Origin: DASSUW01 sp963730535
GTDB lineage: Bacteria; Actinomycetota; Thermoleophilia; Solirubrobacterales; Solirubrobacteraceae
Direction: 5' to 3'
Assembly (NCBI GenBank): GCA_963730535.1
Contig: CAVSRU010000005.1
Location: 310,001-374,000 of the forward strand
DNA length: 64,000 bases
Of this stretch, positions 16,901-25,797 are shown in pieces. The position numbers and the translations under genes were made by a program. Positions within the stretch are counted from its first letter, which is position 1. The number at the start of each line of letters is the position of its first letter. Below the pieces are notes generated by a model, which was not told where the DNA came from, searched no databases, and saw nothing but the letters and a program-made list of their open reading frames with translations.

Positions 16901-18432
16901 CAGTGCTCGTGGTGCTCGACGGCGACGGCGCGGCGCTCGCCGATGACCACCAGCTCGTGCCCGTACGTCTCCTGCAACACCGCGGCCGTCAGCACCGCGG
17001 CCGGCGGGCCGTACGCGACCTGGCGGCGGTGGAGGCACAGCACGGAGTCCCACGCGCGCGCCTGCTCGACGTCGTGGGTGGCGACGAGCAGCGCCCTCCC
17101 CTCCTCGCGCAGCTCCCGGAAGACGGCCTCGATCCGCTCGCCGCTCACCGCGTCGACCCCCGACAGCGGCTCGTCGAGCAGCAGCACCGGCGCGTCCTGG
17201 AGCAGCGCGCGGGCGATCAGCACGCGCTGGCGCTGGCCGCCGGAGAGGGCGCCGAAGCGGGTGCGCGCGGCGTCGGCGAGGCCCACGCGGGCGAGCGCCT
17301 CGCGGGCGGCCGCGCGGTCCGCGCGGGCGACGCGGCGCCACCACGGCGTGCGGCCGTAGGCGCCCATGAGCGCCACGTCGAGCGCGCTGACGGGGAAGTC
17401 GAGCCGCGTGCGGTCGGTCTGCGGCACGTACGCCGGCGCCCCCGCCAGCTCCACGCTCCCGCGCCGGATCGGGAGCTCGCCCAGCAGGGCGCGGAAGAGC
17501 GTCGTCTTGCCGCCGCCGTTGGGCCCGAGCACGGCGGCGATCCGCCCCGGCTCGAGCACGAAGTCGACTCCCGCGAGCGCCTCGTCGCCGGGTGCGTAGC
17601 CGCCTTCGAGGCCGCTGGCCCGTACCGCGCTCATCGCCACCTCGTCGCCAGGGCGACGGCGGCGAACACGAGCCGAGGCGAGCACCGCGAGCGCCGGGCC
17701 GGGACCGACGTTGAGGCGGTCGGCGAGCCACAGGCCGGCCACCGCCTCGGCGGCCGCGAGGCCGACGGCGCCGAGCCGGAGCGTCCGCAGGTCGGCCGCC
17801 ACGAGCCGCACGGTGGCCGCCGGGATCACGAGCACCGCGGTGACGAGCAGGGAGCCGACGGCGTCGAGCGCCACGACCACGGCGACCGCGACCGCGGCCA
17901 GCAGCAGGCGGTCGGCGGCCGCCGTCGGGACGCCGAGCGAGCGCGCCGCGACCGGGTCGAAGCCGCCGGCGAGCCAGGCCCGGCGCAGCGCGCCGTCGAG
18001 ACCCAGCACCGCCGCCACCGTCCCGGCGGTGAGCCACAGGTCGCGATCGCTGATCGCCAGCGCGCTGCCGAACAGCAGCCGGTCGACGCCGGCGCCCGAC
18101 TCGAACACGTCGCTGGCCAGCACGACTCCGAGCGCCAGTGCGGCGACGAGCAGGAGCCCGGTCGCCGCCTCTCCGCCGGCGCGGCGGCCGAGCCGCTCGA
18201 CCGCCCCCGCGTAGACGAGGCCGGTCCCGAGGGCCGCCACCTGCGCCGGGACGCCCCACGGGCCGGCGACGACGAGGCCCGGGAACGTCGCGGTCCCCGT
18301 GCCGTGCGTGAAGAAGGCGAGCCGGCGCAGGACGATCCACGAGCCGAGCACGCCGCCGAGCACGGCCAGCAGCAGCGTCTCGATCAGCGCGCGCTGCATG
18401 AACGGCGTGTCGAACGGCTCGGGCAAGGTCAC
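16900..18432 (-). CDS. Metal ABC transporter permease-ATPase fusion
   Basis: 510 residues from GTG 18432, which overlaps the binding-protein stop (GTGA). Residues 1 to about 255 form an ABC-3 permease (WIVLRRLAFFTHGTGTATFPGL, VGSLLVTAVLVIPAATVRL). Without a stop codon the chain continues into an ATPase (about 267-510) with Walker A GPNGGGKTTL, the Q-loop region YVPQTD, signature LSGGQRQRVLIA, Walker B VLLLDEP and the H-loop ATHD. At the junction an internal ATG (17634) is preceded by GAGGTG, so a free ATPase might also be made. The two units are normally separate genes. Drives uptake of Mn2+ or Zn2+ with the adjacent binding protein. Confidence 0.83.
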   Translation of the reverse strand: MTLPEPFDTPFMQRALIETLLLAVLGGVLGSWIVLRRLAFFTHGTGTATFPGLVVAGPWGVPAQVAALGTGLVYAGAVERLGRRAGGEAATGLLLVAALALGVVLASDVFESGAGVDRLLFGSALAISDRDLWLTAGTVAAVLGLDGALRRAWLAGGFDPVAARSLGVPTAAADRLLLAAVAVAVVVALDAVGSLLVTAVLVIPAATVRLVAADLRTLRLGAVGLAAAEAVAGLWLADRLNVGPGPALAVLASARVRRRRPGDEVAMSAVRASGLEGGYAPGDEALAGVDFVLEPGRIAAVLGPNGGGKTTLFRALLGELPIRRGSVELAGAPAYVPQTDRTRLDFPVSALDVALMGAYGRTPWWRRVARADRAAAREALARVGLADAARTRFGALSGGQRQRVLIARALLQDAPVLLLDEPLSGVDAVSGERIEAVFRELREEGRALLVATHDVEQARAWDSVLCLHRRQVAYGPPAAVLTAAVLQETYGHELVVIGERRAVAVEHHEH

Positions 18433-19335
18433 GAGGGCAGCGAGCACGACCGCCCTCCGAGCCCGTCGACGATCGCGCGGGTGTTGGCGGCGATCGAGCG
18501 CAGGTAGGTGTCCCCGCTCGAGCCCGGCGGGCCGAGCGAGTCGGCCCACAGCTCCTCCCCCACTCGCGCGCCCGCCTCGCGCGCGATCGCCTCCTCGACC
18601 TTCGGGCTGACCGAGCTCTCGGCGAAGATCGCCTTCACGCCCGCCTCGCGGATCGTCTCGATCAGCGCCGCGGTGTCGCCCGCCGACGGCTGCGCCTCGG
18701 TCGAGAGCGACGGGATGACCGTGCCGATGACCTCCAGGCCGTACCGGTGGGCGTAGTAGCCGAGCGCGTCGTGGGTGGTGACGAGCTTGCGGGCGCGGGC
18801 GGGGATCGAGTCCACGCACTTCTCGACCGCCGCGTCGAGCCGGTGCACGCGGCGGAGGTACGCCTGGGCGTTGTCGCGATAGGCCGCCGCGCCGCCGGGA
18901 TCGGCCTGCGCCATCGCGTCGCGGATGGCTGCGACCGCGCGCACCGCCTCGGCCGGGTCCTGCCACCAATGCGGGTCGTCGCCGCGCAGGCGCACGTGGG
19001 CGGAGAGGTCGAGCTCCGGCGCGTCGGTGCCCGACGCGTCGATCGCCTCGTCCAGCCACTCGTCGACCTCGCCGCCCGAGCGCACGACGAGGCCGGCCTC
19101 GGCGATCGCCTCGACGTCGCGCGGGCGCAGCTCGTAGTCGTGCGGGTCGGCGTTGGGACCCAGGAGCCCGGTCACCGACGCCCGATCGCCTGCCGACGTT
19201 GCGCGCCAGGTCGGCGGCCTGCGTGGTCGTGGCGACGACCTCGAGGGCGCTGCCGCCGCTCCCGGCGTCGTCCTCCCCGCACCCGGCGACGAGCAGGGCC
19301 AGCAGCACGGCGAGGGTGGCGAGCGGGCGGAGCAC
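18429..19335 (-). CDS. Metal-binding lipoprotein of ABC transporter (ZnuA/MntA cluster A-I), frameshifted
   Basis: About 301 residues after joining two frames. It starts at GTG 19335 with a lipoprotein signal (LLALLVAGC). The frame that carries TTTQAADLARNV is lost at about 19193; removing one base there continues to AGDRASVTGLLGPNADPHDYE and on to the stop at 18429. Metal ligands are His in DPHDYE, His in DPHWW, Glu in AESSVSP and Asp in WADSLG. A His-His-Glu-Asp set is typical of Mn2+/Fe2+ binders such as PsaA rather than ZnuA, and no His-rich loop is present. This agrees with mntR and mntH in the same operon, but the upstream Zur-like box suggests zinc control. Confidence 0.8.
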
Positions 19336-19347
19336 GGCCGCGAGATG

Positions 19348-19375
19348 TTATTGAAAGTCATTCTCATTCTCAATA
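19348..19375. promoter_or_regulatory. Zur/Fur-type operator between znuA-like and zur-like genes
   Basis: The AT-rich island in the 50-base divergent gap contains TTGAAAGTCATTCTCA at 19351-19366, followed by ATTCTCAATA. It closely resembles actinobacterial Zur boxes of the TGAAAATCATTTTCA type and is the only such AT-rich block nearby. It lies between the divergent starts at 19335 and 19386, so one protein could control both the uptake operon and its own gene. Confidence 0.78.
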
Positions 19376-19385
19376 CGATGTCGGT

Positions 19386-19820
19386 GTGAGCTCGTGGACC
19401 GAACACGCGCATGTCAAGCTCTCGCGCGCGGGGCACCGCGCCGGCGGCGCGCGCGAGGAGGTGCTGGCGCTGCTCGCCCGGCAGGACTGCTGCCTCAGCG
19501 CACAGGAGATCCACGACGCGTTGCGAGCGGGCGGCGGAAAGGCGGTCGGGCTGGCCAGCGTCTACCGGGCGCTCGACGTGCTCGCCCAGCTCAAGCTCGT
19601 CCACCGGATCGACGTCGACGGCGTCGCGTGCTACGAGCCGGCCGACCCCAGCGGCGACCACCATCACCACGCGATCTGCGATCGCTGCGGCAAGCTCGAC
19701 GCCTTCGAGGACGCCGAGATCGAGCGCCTGCTCCACGACGTCGGCGAGCGACTCGGCTACCAGGTGGGTGCGCACGACGTCGTGCTCCGGGGCGCGTGCC
19801 CCGACTGTGCAGCCCGCTAG
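19386..19820 (+). CDS. zur: Fur-family regulator, probably Zur
   Basis: 144 residues from GTG 19386. Winged helix: REEVLALLARQDCCLSAQEIHDAL and GLASVYRALDVL. Metal sites: the His cluster GDHHHHAICDRCGK and the C-terminal CPDC, forming the two CxxC pairs of the structural zinc. It is divergent from the metal ABC operon across a Fur/Zur box. Zur is favoured over Fur or Mur because of the box and the transporter context, though the binding protein looks Mn-type. The stop is followed at once by a hairpin element. Confidence 0.85.
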   Translation: MSSWTEHAHVKLSRAGHRAGGAREEVLALLARQDCCLSAQEIHDALRAGGGKAVGLASVYRALDVLAQLKLVHRIDVDGVACYEPADPSGDHHHHAICDRCGKLDAFEDAEIERLLHDVGERLGYQVGAHDVVLRGACPDCAAR

Positions 19821-19875
19821 GGGTGCCCAACGGGGACATCGCTCCGTAAGGAACGGCCCGTTTGGGCGGGCCCCC
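19820..19875. repeat. Post-stop hairpin element, family 2, copy A
   Basis: 56-bp palindromic element beginning at the last base of the zur stop. The main stem pairs CCCAACGGG with CCGTTTGGG, and outer G and C runs extend it. The interior holds ACATCGCTCC-GTAA-GGAACGG. The reverse complement of the element at 32786-32842 matches it closely, including the non-stem segment ACATCGCTCC. Position suggests a transcription terminator, but the conserved interior suggests more than stem pairing is kept. Confidence 0.75.
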
Positions 19876-19953
19876 GAGGACTCCCCGCACGGGTTCGTGC
19901 AGCGAACAGGAAGGGAGCGGACCTTTCCGGCGAATCCTGTGTTGCAAGTCGTC

Positions 19954-21636
19954 GTGGCCCGTCGTTCCCTCACCCGTAGACAGGTCCTCCGCGCCGGCGC
20001 TCTCGTGGCCGCCGCAACCGGGCTCCGCCCCTCCCCTGCTCTCGCCGCGCGCCCCGCGGCGCTGTTCGAGCTGCCGCTCGACGGGCTCTCCACGCGCGCT
20101 TCGGCCGCGGCGGCCGGCGGCTGGCGGACGAGCGGGGTGCTCGACGCGCCGCGCCGCTTCGACCTCGTCGGCCTCACCTGGGCGCGCGGCTCGTCGGCCG
20201 AGGCGCAGATCCGCGCCCGCCGTCGCGGTGGGCGCTGGACCGGCTGGGTGACGCTGCACTCCGCGGGCGACCATGGGCCGGATCGCGGCGACCCGCCCGC
20301 CGGCACCGACCCGGCCTTCGTCGGCACCGCCGACCAGTTCCAGCTCCGCCTGCGCGGCAACCCGCGCCGCCTGCGCGCCCGCTTCGTGCGCGCGCTGCCG
20401 ACGGCACGTACGGCCCGCCGGTTCGCGCGGCGGCTCAGCGGCGGCGGTGGCGTCCGCGCCGCCGCGGCCCAGGTCAACCCGCCGGCGATCATCCCGCGCT
20501 CGGCCTGGGGCGCCGCTGCCGTGCCGCCCCGCTCGGCCCCGATCTACGGCCAGGTGCAGGTGGCGTTCGTCCACCACACGGTGACGGCGAACGACTATGG
20601 CCCGGAGGATTCCGCCGCGATCGTGCTCGGCATCGCCCGCTACCACCGCAACAGCAACGGGTGGAACGACATCGGCTACAACTTCCTCGTCGACAAGTAC
20701 GGCCAGGTCTTCGAGGGTCGCGCGGGCGGGATCGAGGCCGCCGTCGTCGGCGCCCAGGCGCAGGGCTACAACAGCGTGTCGACCGGCATCGCGTGCCTCG
20801 GGAACTTCTCGACCATCGCCCAGACGCCCGTCGCCATGGACGCGCTGGCACGGCTGATCGGCTGGAAGATGTCCGTGCACGCCGTGCCCACCCAGGGCGA
20901 GGTGACCGTCACGTCGGCCGGCGGCCCGACCAACCGCTACCCGGCCGGGACGGCGGTCACGTTCCAGCGCATCTCCGGCCACCGCGACGGCAACAACACG
21001 AGCTGTCCCGGCACCGTGCTGTACGGCCAGCTCGACGCGCTGCGCAGCGCCGCCGCCACGTTCGCGGGCCCGCTCGTCGGCCTCAGCCTCAACACCGTCA
21101 CGCGCCTGCGCGGCCTGCGCCCGGTGAACGTGTCCGGCTACCTGCGCTTCCCGGACGGCTCGGCGGCCGCCGGTGCGCCCGTCGACATCGAGTTCCTGCC
21201 GCGTGCCGCGACGGGCGCCGCGTGGGGCCCGCTGGCGACGGCGGTGTGCGACACGAACGGCAGCTACCGGGCCACGGTCGAGTTCCCCTTCTCCGGCACC
21301 GTGCGAGCCGTGTTCCGCGGTGACGGCTCGCGCGCGCCGATGGCCTCCAACCCGCGCAAGGTGTTCGTGGCCGCCGACCTCACGGCCGCCCTCGGCCGGC
21401 GCGAGATGCGCCTCGGCCGCCGGGTCCGGCTCGTCGGCACCGCGGAGCCCGCCACCCAGGTGCGCGTCAAGACGCAGCGCCGGATCGGGCGCCGGTGGGC
21501 GCGCGAGCGCGTGAAGTCGATCCCGGTCCGGGACGGCGCCTTCCACGCGTCGATCAAGCCGCGCGCTCGCGGCAGCTACCGGATCGTCGCGCAGGTCGGC
21601 AGCACGCGCCGGCGGCTGTACCTGCGCGTACGCTAG
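19954..21636 (+). CDS. Tat-exported N-acetylmuramoyl-L-alanine amidase (PGRP/amidase_2)
   Basis: About 560 residues. The N-terminus has a twin-arginine signal (SLTRRQVLRAG) followed by a hydrophobic stretch and an Ala-rich cleavage site. GTG 19954 is chosen to place this at the start; GTG 19939 is an alternative. A beta-rich region (about 35-160) precedes the amidase/PGRP domain (about 175-370) with zinc ligands in AFVHHTVTAND, the central YHRNSNGWNDIGYNFLVD and ISGHRDGNNTSCPG. The C-terminal 190 residues contain beta-sandwich repeats (GYLRFPDGSAAAGAPV, RLVGTAEPATQVRVK). It cuts the amide between muramic acid and the stem peptide. Confidence 0.85.
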   Translation: MARRSLTRRQVLRAGALVAAATGLRPSPALAARPAALFELPLDGLSTRASAAAAGGWRTSGVLDAPRRFDLVGLTWARGSSAEAQIRARRRGGRWTGWVTLHSAGDHGPDRGDPPAGTDPAFVGTADQFQLRLRGNPRRLRARFVRALPTARTARRFARRLSGGGGVRAAAAQVNPPAIIPRSAWGAAAVPPRSAPIYGQVQVAFVHHTVTANDYGPEDSAAIVLGIARYHRNSNGWNDIGYNFLVDKYGQVFEGRAGGIEAAVVGAQAQGYNSVSTGIACLGNFSTIAQTPVAMDALARLIGWKMSVHAVPTQGEVTVTSAGGPTNRYPAGTAVTFQRISGHRDGNNTSCPGTVLYGQLDALRSAAATFAGPLVGLSLNTVTRLRGLRPVNVSGYLRFPDGSAAAGAPVDIEFLPRAATGAAWGPLATAVCDTNGSYRATVEFPFSGTVRAVFRGDGSRAPMASNPRKVFVAADLTAALGRREMRLGRRVRLVGTAEPATQVRVKTQRRIGRRWARERVKSIPVRDGAFHASIKPRARGSYRIVAQVGSTRRRLYLRVR

Positions 21637-21651
21637 GCGCAGGCGGCGGCT

Positions 21652-22677
21652 GTGACGCTCACCCAGCGCGACCTCAACCGCGCGCTGCTGGCCCGCCAGG
21701 GGCTGCTGGATCGCTTCCCGCCCGACCTTCCGGCCGCTCTGCGGCGGATCGGCGGCATCCAGGCGCAGTACGCGCCGGCCATGTACCTCGGACTCTGGTC
21801 GCGGGTCGCGGACCTGGAGCGCGACGCCGTGACCCGGGCGCTCGAGGACCGCAGAGCGATCCAGGCGACGCTGCTTCGCTCGACGATCCACCTCGTCGCC
21901 GCCGACGACTACTGGCCGTGGGCGATCGCGGTGCGTGCCGCACGCCGGGACGGGTTCCTGCGCGGGCGGCCCGACGCGCCGCCGTCGGCGGCGATGGCCC
22001 GCGCCGCGCGCCGGTTGCGCAGCCGGCTGGCCGCGGGGCCGATGCTGCGGCGCGACATCGAGGCGCTGCTGGGAAAGGAGGCCGCTCGCGGCGTGGGCCT
22101 GTGGCTGGACCTCGTGCGCGTCCCGCCGCTCGGCACCTGGGAGCGGCGGCGAGCCGACCTCTACGGGCTCGCCGAGGACTGGCTGCCGCCGGTCGACATC
22201 TCGAAGCCGAACGCGGTCGCGCACGTGGTGAGCAGCTACCTGAGCGGGTTCGGGCCGGCCCCGCCAAGCGACATCGCGAACTGGGCGGGCCTCACGATCA
22301 CCGACGTCAAGCGCGCGGTCCGGCGCATGGAGCTCCGGCGGCTGCGCGGCCCGGGCGGCGAGGAGCTGCTCGACCTCCCCGACGCTCCGCTCCCTGACCC
22401 GGACACGCCCGCCCCGCCGCGCTTCCTGCCGGTGTGGGACGCCACGCTGCTCGTCCACGCGCGTCGCACGCAGATCCTGCCCGAGGAGCTGCGCCCACGC
22501 GTGTTCAGCATCCGCGTTCCGCACGGCGTGTCGACCTTCCTGGTGGACGGCGCGGTGGCGGGCGCGTGGCGGCTCGAGGACGGCCGCGTCGAGCTCGAGC
22601 CCTTCGTGCGGCTCGACGCCGCGGACCGTCGCGCGCTCGAGGCCGAGGCCGAGCGGCTGGCCGCCTTCGCTTCCTGA
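21652..22677 (+). CDS. Winged-helix AlkZ/YcaQ-like DNA-binding protein
   Basis: 341 residues from GTG 21652, 15 bases after the amidase stop. Family features (HTH_42): TQRDLNRALLARQGLLDR, GIQAQYAPAMYLGLWSR, LRSTIHLVAADDYWPW, and PVWDATLLVHARRTQILPEE with a C-terminal FLVDGAVAGAWRLE sheet. The QAQ in GIQAQ corresponds to the catalytic QxQ/QxD motif of AlkZ-type glycosylases that unhook interstrand cross-links. It may repair alkylated or cross-linked DNA, but many family members have no tested activity. Confidence 0.8.
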   Translation: MTLTQRDLNRALLARQGLLDRFPPDLPAALRRIGGIQAQYAPAMYLGLWSRVADLERDAVTRALEDRRAIQATLLRSTIHLVAADDYWPWAIAVRAARRDGFLRGRPDAPPSAAMARAARRLRSRLAAGPMLRRDIEALLGKEAARGVGLWLDLVRVPPLGTWERRRADLYGLAEDWLPPVDISKPNAVAHVVSSYLSGFGPAPPSDIANWAGLTITDVKRAVRRMELRRLRGPGGEELLDLPDAPLPDPDTPAPPRFLPVWDATLLVHARRTQILPEELRPRVFSIRVPHGVSTFLVDGAVAGAWRLEDGRVELEPFVRLDAADRRALEAEAERLAAFAS

Positions 22678-22687
22678 AGGCTCCGGC

Positions 22688-22834
22688 GAACGTCAACGGC
22701 GGCTGGGTAGGGAGGCGAGGGAGCCGACAAGGTTCGCCGAACTATCCCCGATTAGCGTCGGTTTCCGGGGGTAATCCGGGATAGTTCGCGCAGCGACTCG
22801 CTCCCCAGCCTCCCTACCCAGCGCAGTTGACTTT
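22688..22834. repeat. Intergenic inverted-repeat element, copy R2 (one module)
   Basis: 147-bp member of the same family as 10765-10975. The left arm (22688-22717) is identical to that of R1. The right arm ends GTTGACTTTC and has one deletion and one substitution. Only one complete palindromic module remains, 22738-22788, opening CGAACTATCCC and closing GGGATAGTTCG with GATTA/TAATC inside. In front of it, GACAAGGTTCG (from about 22726) equals the 3' end of the first module of R1, so R2 looks like R1 after loss of one module. It lies between two genes read in the same direction. Confidence 0.85.
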
Positions 22835-22932
22835 CCGTCCCACGACGCCGACTAGGGAACCCCCCGATGCGGGTGTGCGCCTGGAAGTGGAGGATCGTCT
22901 CCTCCCCTCCCCTTCCCAGGAGAACCCCTCTG

Positions 22933-24319
22933 ATGCTCAGCAGCCAGCGCGCGCTTCGTGACCTCCCCGCCCTCCGCGACCTGATCGACGGCAAGGTCGT
23001 CACCCCCGCTGACGACCGGTGGGACGAGGCTCGGCGCCCCTGGAACTTCGCGTACGACCAGCGGCCGGAGCTCGTCGCCTTCCCGGAGAACGCCGACGAC
23101 GTCGTGGCGATCGTGCAGTACGCGAGCCGCCACGGCCTGCGCGTCGCCCCGCAGGGCACCGGCCACAACGCCGGCCCGCTCGGGTCGCTCGAGGACACGA
23201 TCCTGCTCAGCACCTCGCGCATGCGCGGCGTGACGGTCGACGCCGAGGCGCGCACGCGCCCGCGTCGCCGCCGGCGCGCTGTGGCTCGAGGTCACGGAGC
23301 TCGCCTCCCCGCTCGGCCTCGCCCCGCTCTCGGGCTCCTCTCCCGACGTCAGCGTCGTCGGCTACTCGCTGGGCGGCGGCGTCAGCTGGCTCGGCCGCAA
23401 GCACGGGCTGTCCGCCAACAGCATCGTCGCGATCGAGATCGTGACCGCCGACGGGCGCCTGCGGCGCGTCGACGCCGACAACGACGCCGACCTCTTCTGG
23501 GCGCTGCGCGGCGGCGGCGGCAGCTTCGGCGTGGTCACGGCCCTCGAGATCGCCCTGTACCCGTACGCCGAGGTCTACGCCGGCTCCATGTGGTGGCCGT
23601 GGGAGCGCGCGGCCGAGGTCCTGCACCGTTGGCGCGAGTGGACCGAGACGGCGCCCGAGGAGGCCACCACGTCGGCGCGCATCATGCAGATGCCGCCGAT
23701 GGAGCAGGTGCCGGAGTTCCTGCGCGGCCGCAGCTGGGTCACGATCGACGGCGCCGTGCTCGGCGACCGCGCGCACGGTGCCGAGGTGATGGCCGCGCTG
23801 CGTGACCTGGGCCCCGAGATCGACACGTTCGACATGGTGCCGCCCGTGGTGCTCTCCCGGATCCACGGCGACCCCGAGGAGCCGATGCCGGCACTCGCCG
23901 AGCACCGCCTCCTGCGCGACCTGCCGTCCGAGGCGGTCGACGCGTTCCTCGCCGTCGCCGGCCCGGACTCAGGCTCCAGGCTGCTGATGGCCGAGATCCG
24001 CCACCTGGGCGGCGCGCTCGGGCGGGTCGAGGCCGGCCACGGCGCGCTCGGCAAGCTCGACGGCGAGTACCTGATGTTCGGCGGCGGCCCGGCGTTCGCA
24101 CCCGAGATGGTCGCCGGCCTGAAGGCCGAGCTGCCGCGCTTCAAGGCCGCGATGGCCGAGTGGGACGCCGGCACCGGCTATCTCAACTTCGAGGAGACGG
24201 CCGTCGGCTCGCGCTCGTTCTTCGACGAGGTCACGCACCGCCGGCTGGGCCGCATCAAGGCGCGGGTCGACGCGGGCGACCTGTTCCGCTCCAACCACCC
24301 CATCGAGCCCGCTCACTGA
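22933..24319 (+). CDS. FAD-linked oxidoreductase (FAD_binding_4/BBE), frameshifted
   Basis: About 461 residues after joining frames; ATG 22933 follows CCAGGAGAA. Residues 1-107 carry the first part of the PCMH-type FAD domain (RPELVAFPENADDVVAIVQYA, PQGTGHNAGPLGSL, VTVDAEAR). At about 23257 one extra base shifts the frame; without it the chain reads ARVAAGALWLEVTELAS and on to VSVVGYSLGGGVSWLGRKHG, WALRGGGGSFGVVTALE and a C-terminal BBE tail (YLNFEE). Family members oxidise alcohols, amines or sugars using O2. His in GTGHN could bind FAD covalently. Substrate unknown. Starts about 100 bases after repeat R2. Confidence 0.78.
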
Positions 24320-24342
24320 GAGGGAGCTGTGCGCGGTCGCCG

Positions 24343-25347
24343 TCAGCGGCGGCCGCGCACCCACTCGCCGACCTTCTCGGCGGCGTCCCCCACCGTGTCG
24401 CCGGCCTTCTCGACTCCGACGCCGGCCTCCTTGAACAGGTTGCGGAAGCGCTCGGCGTAGTGCTCGGCGGCGTCGCCGGCCTGCTGGCGGGGGTCGACGG
24501 GGTCGCCGCGGCGCACGTAGCTGCCGTTCATGACCGCGTCGTACTCGCCGGAGCGGACCCACTTCATCAGCTCGGAGACCCGCTTGACCGGGAACGCGTG
24601 CGTCTGGGCCAGCTCGACCCGAAGCCGCGAGAGCTTGTCCCAGCCGGGCTCCCACTCCTCGTACTCGTTGGCCTGCTTGAGGAAGGCGTCGAGGTTGAGC
24701 TTGCGCGACGTGGCGCCGCCGGCCAGCACCATCAGCGTGCGGGAGGTCACGAGCGGGTCGCGGTTGACGAGCGTGGCCGCGCGGTCGCAGCTCAGCTCGG
24801 CGGCGCGGAACCACTCGAGCAGCGCCAGCTTGACGGCCAGCAGCGGCAGGCCCGCCATCAGAGGCAGCCGCGCGACGCCGGCCCCCAGCGAGAGCAGGAT
24901 CATCAGCGCCGTCCGGTACAGCACGTGGTCGGAGAGGATGTGGCCGGCTTCGTGGCCGAGCACCGTCCGCAGCTCGTCGGTGTCGAGCACCTCGATCGTG
25001 CGTGAGTTGACCATCACCATCGGCCGGCCGGACCCGATCGCCGCCGCGTTGGTGACCGGGAACTGCGTCAGGTAGAGGTCGGGGACGTCCGCGAGGTCGA
25101 GCCGCGCGATCGCTGCGCGGTGCGACGCCCAGGCCTCCGGCAGCTGGTCGGGTCCCAGGCGCACCGACCCGGCCAGGAACACCTGCCGCAGCGCGCGCTC
25201 GTACCCGAACTCGATCAGCTTGCGCACCACCGTGTCGAGCATCGGGATCGACTGGAGGGCGGCGGTCGCGGCCCGGTCGGCCGGATGCTCGTAGGCCTTC
25301 GGCGAGAGGTCCTTCAGGCGCTGGTCGGCGGGGAGGGGATCCGTCAT
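24343..25347 (-). CDS. M48-family metallopeptidase
   Basis: 334 residues from ATG 25347. The zinc motif HEAGH (in LGHEAGHILSDH, about 135-139) and downstream Glu in AAELSCDRAA mark an M48 (HtpX/Ste24-like) peptidase. A hydrophobic segment (about 147-175) lies between them, so it is probably membrane-attached. The C-terminal 50 residues are charged and helical (AGDAAEHYAERFRNLF, EKVGEWV). Likely acts in membrane protein quality control; its substrate is unknown. Convergent with the FAD oxidoreductase. Confidence 0.85.
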   Translation of the reverse strand: MTDPLPADQRLKDLSPKAYEHPADRAATAALQSIPMLDTVVRKLIEFGYERALRQVFLAGSVRLGPDQLPEAWASHRAAIARLDLADVPDLYLTQFPVTNAAAIGSGRPMVMVNSRTIEVLDTDELRTVLGHEAGHILSDHVLYRTALMILLSLGAGVARLPLMAGLPLLAVKLALLEWFRAAELSCDRAATLVNRDPLVTSRTLMVLAGGATSRKLNLDAFLKQANEYEEWEPGWDKLSRLRVELAQTHAFPVKRVSELMKWVRSGEYDAVMNGSYVRRGDPVDPRQQAGDAAEHYAERFRNLFKEAGVGVEKAGDTVGDAAEKVGEWVRGRR

Positions 25348-25357
25348 GCGACTCAAG

Positions 25358-25774
25358 CTAACGATCGCGCAGCCGGATCACCAGACGCAGCCCGGACCAC
25401 TTTTCGTCCAGCGCAGCGACCTTGTTGTCGACGAGCACGTTGGCGAGCGCCAGCTCCCGCACCACGTCCTCGGTGAGGTCGGTCGGCACCTTCGAGGCCC
25501 GCTTCGGCCAGGCGATCCAGAGCCCGGCGTCGGGTCGCATCGTCGCCCGCAGCGCCGGCATCCGCCGCGCCAGCTCCGCCCGCTCCGTGTGGAACGAGAC
25601 GATCACGTCAGCCGGCCCGCGTGCCGTCCGGCCGACGCTGACGTCCTCCGGAAGCCCGCCGAGCGTCCCGTCCTCGAACCCCTCGGGCGCGCCGAGCAAC
25701 AGCAGCTTGTGCCCCGGCTTGATGCCGAGCTTCTTCGGCAGCGGCGTGCCGCTGTAGCCGGCCGGGGCGCTCAT
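25358..25774 (-). CDS. DUF3052-family protein
   Basis: 138 residues with the family layout: AGYSGTPLPKKLGIKPGHK at the start, a middle strand DVIVSFHTERAEL, then GLWIAWPKRASKVPTDLTED and a C-terminal VLVDNKVAALDEKWSGLRLVIR. DUF3052 proteins are common in Actinobacteria and small, cytosolic and of unknown role. Followed by the M48 gene after a 10-base gap and divergent from the acetyltransferase gene. Confidence 0.85.
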   Translation of the reverse strand: MSAPAGYSGTPLPKKLGIKPGHKLLLLGAPEGFEDGTLGGLPEDVSVGRTARGPADVIVSFHTERAELARRMPALRATMRPDAGLWIAWPKRASKVPTDLTEDVVRELALANVLVDNKVAALDEKWSGLRLVIRLRDR

Positions 25775-25797
25775 CGATCCGTATTGTCACCCGTCGC

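Noticed and set aside
16900..19335. One 811-residue open frame covering binding protein, permease and ATPase
   Set aside because: The part from about 19190 to 18432 in this frame has no protein character. The frame is open only because the binding-protein gene has an extra base near 19193. True gene borders are at 18429-18432.
24160..25005. Plus-strand frame opposite the M48 gene
   Set aside because: Low-complexity Arg/Leu/Val sequence without motifs, overlapping a clear metalloprotease on the other strand.
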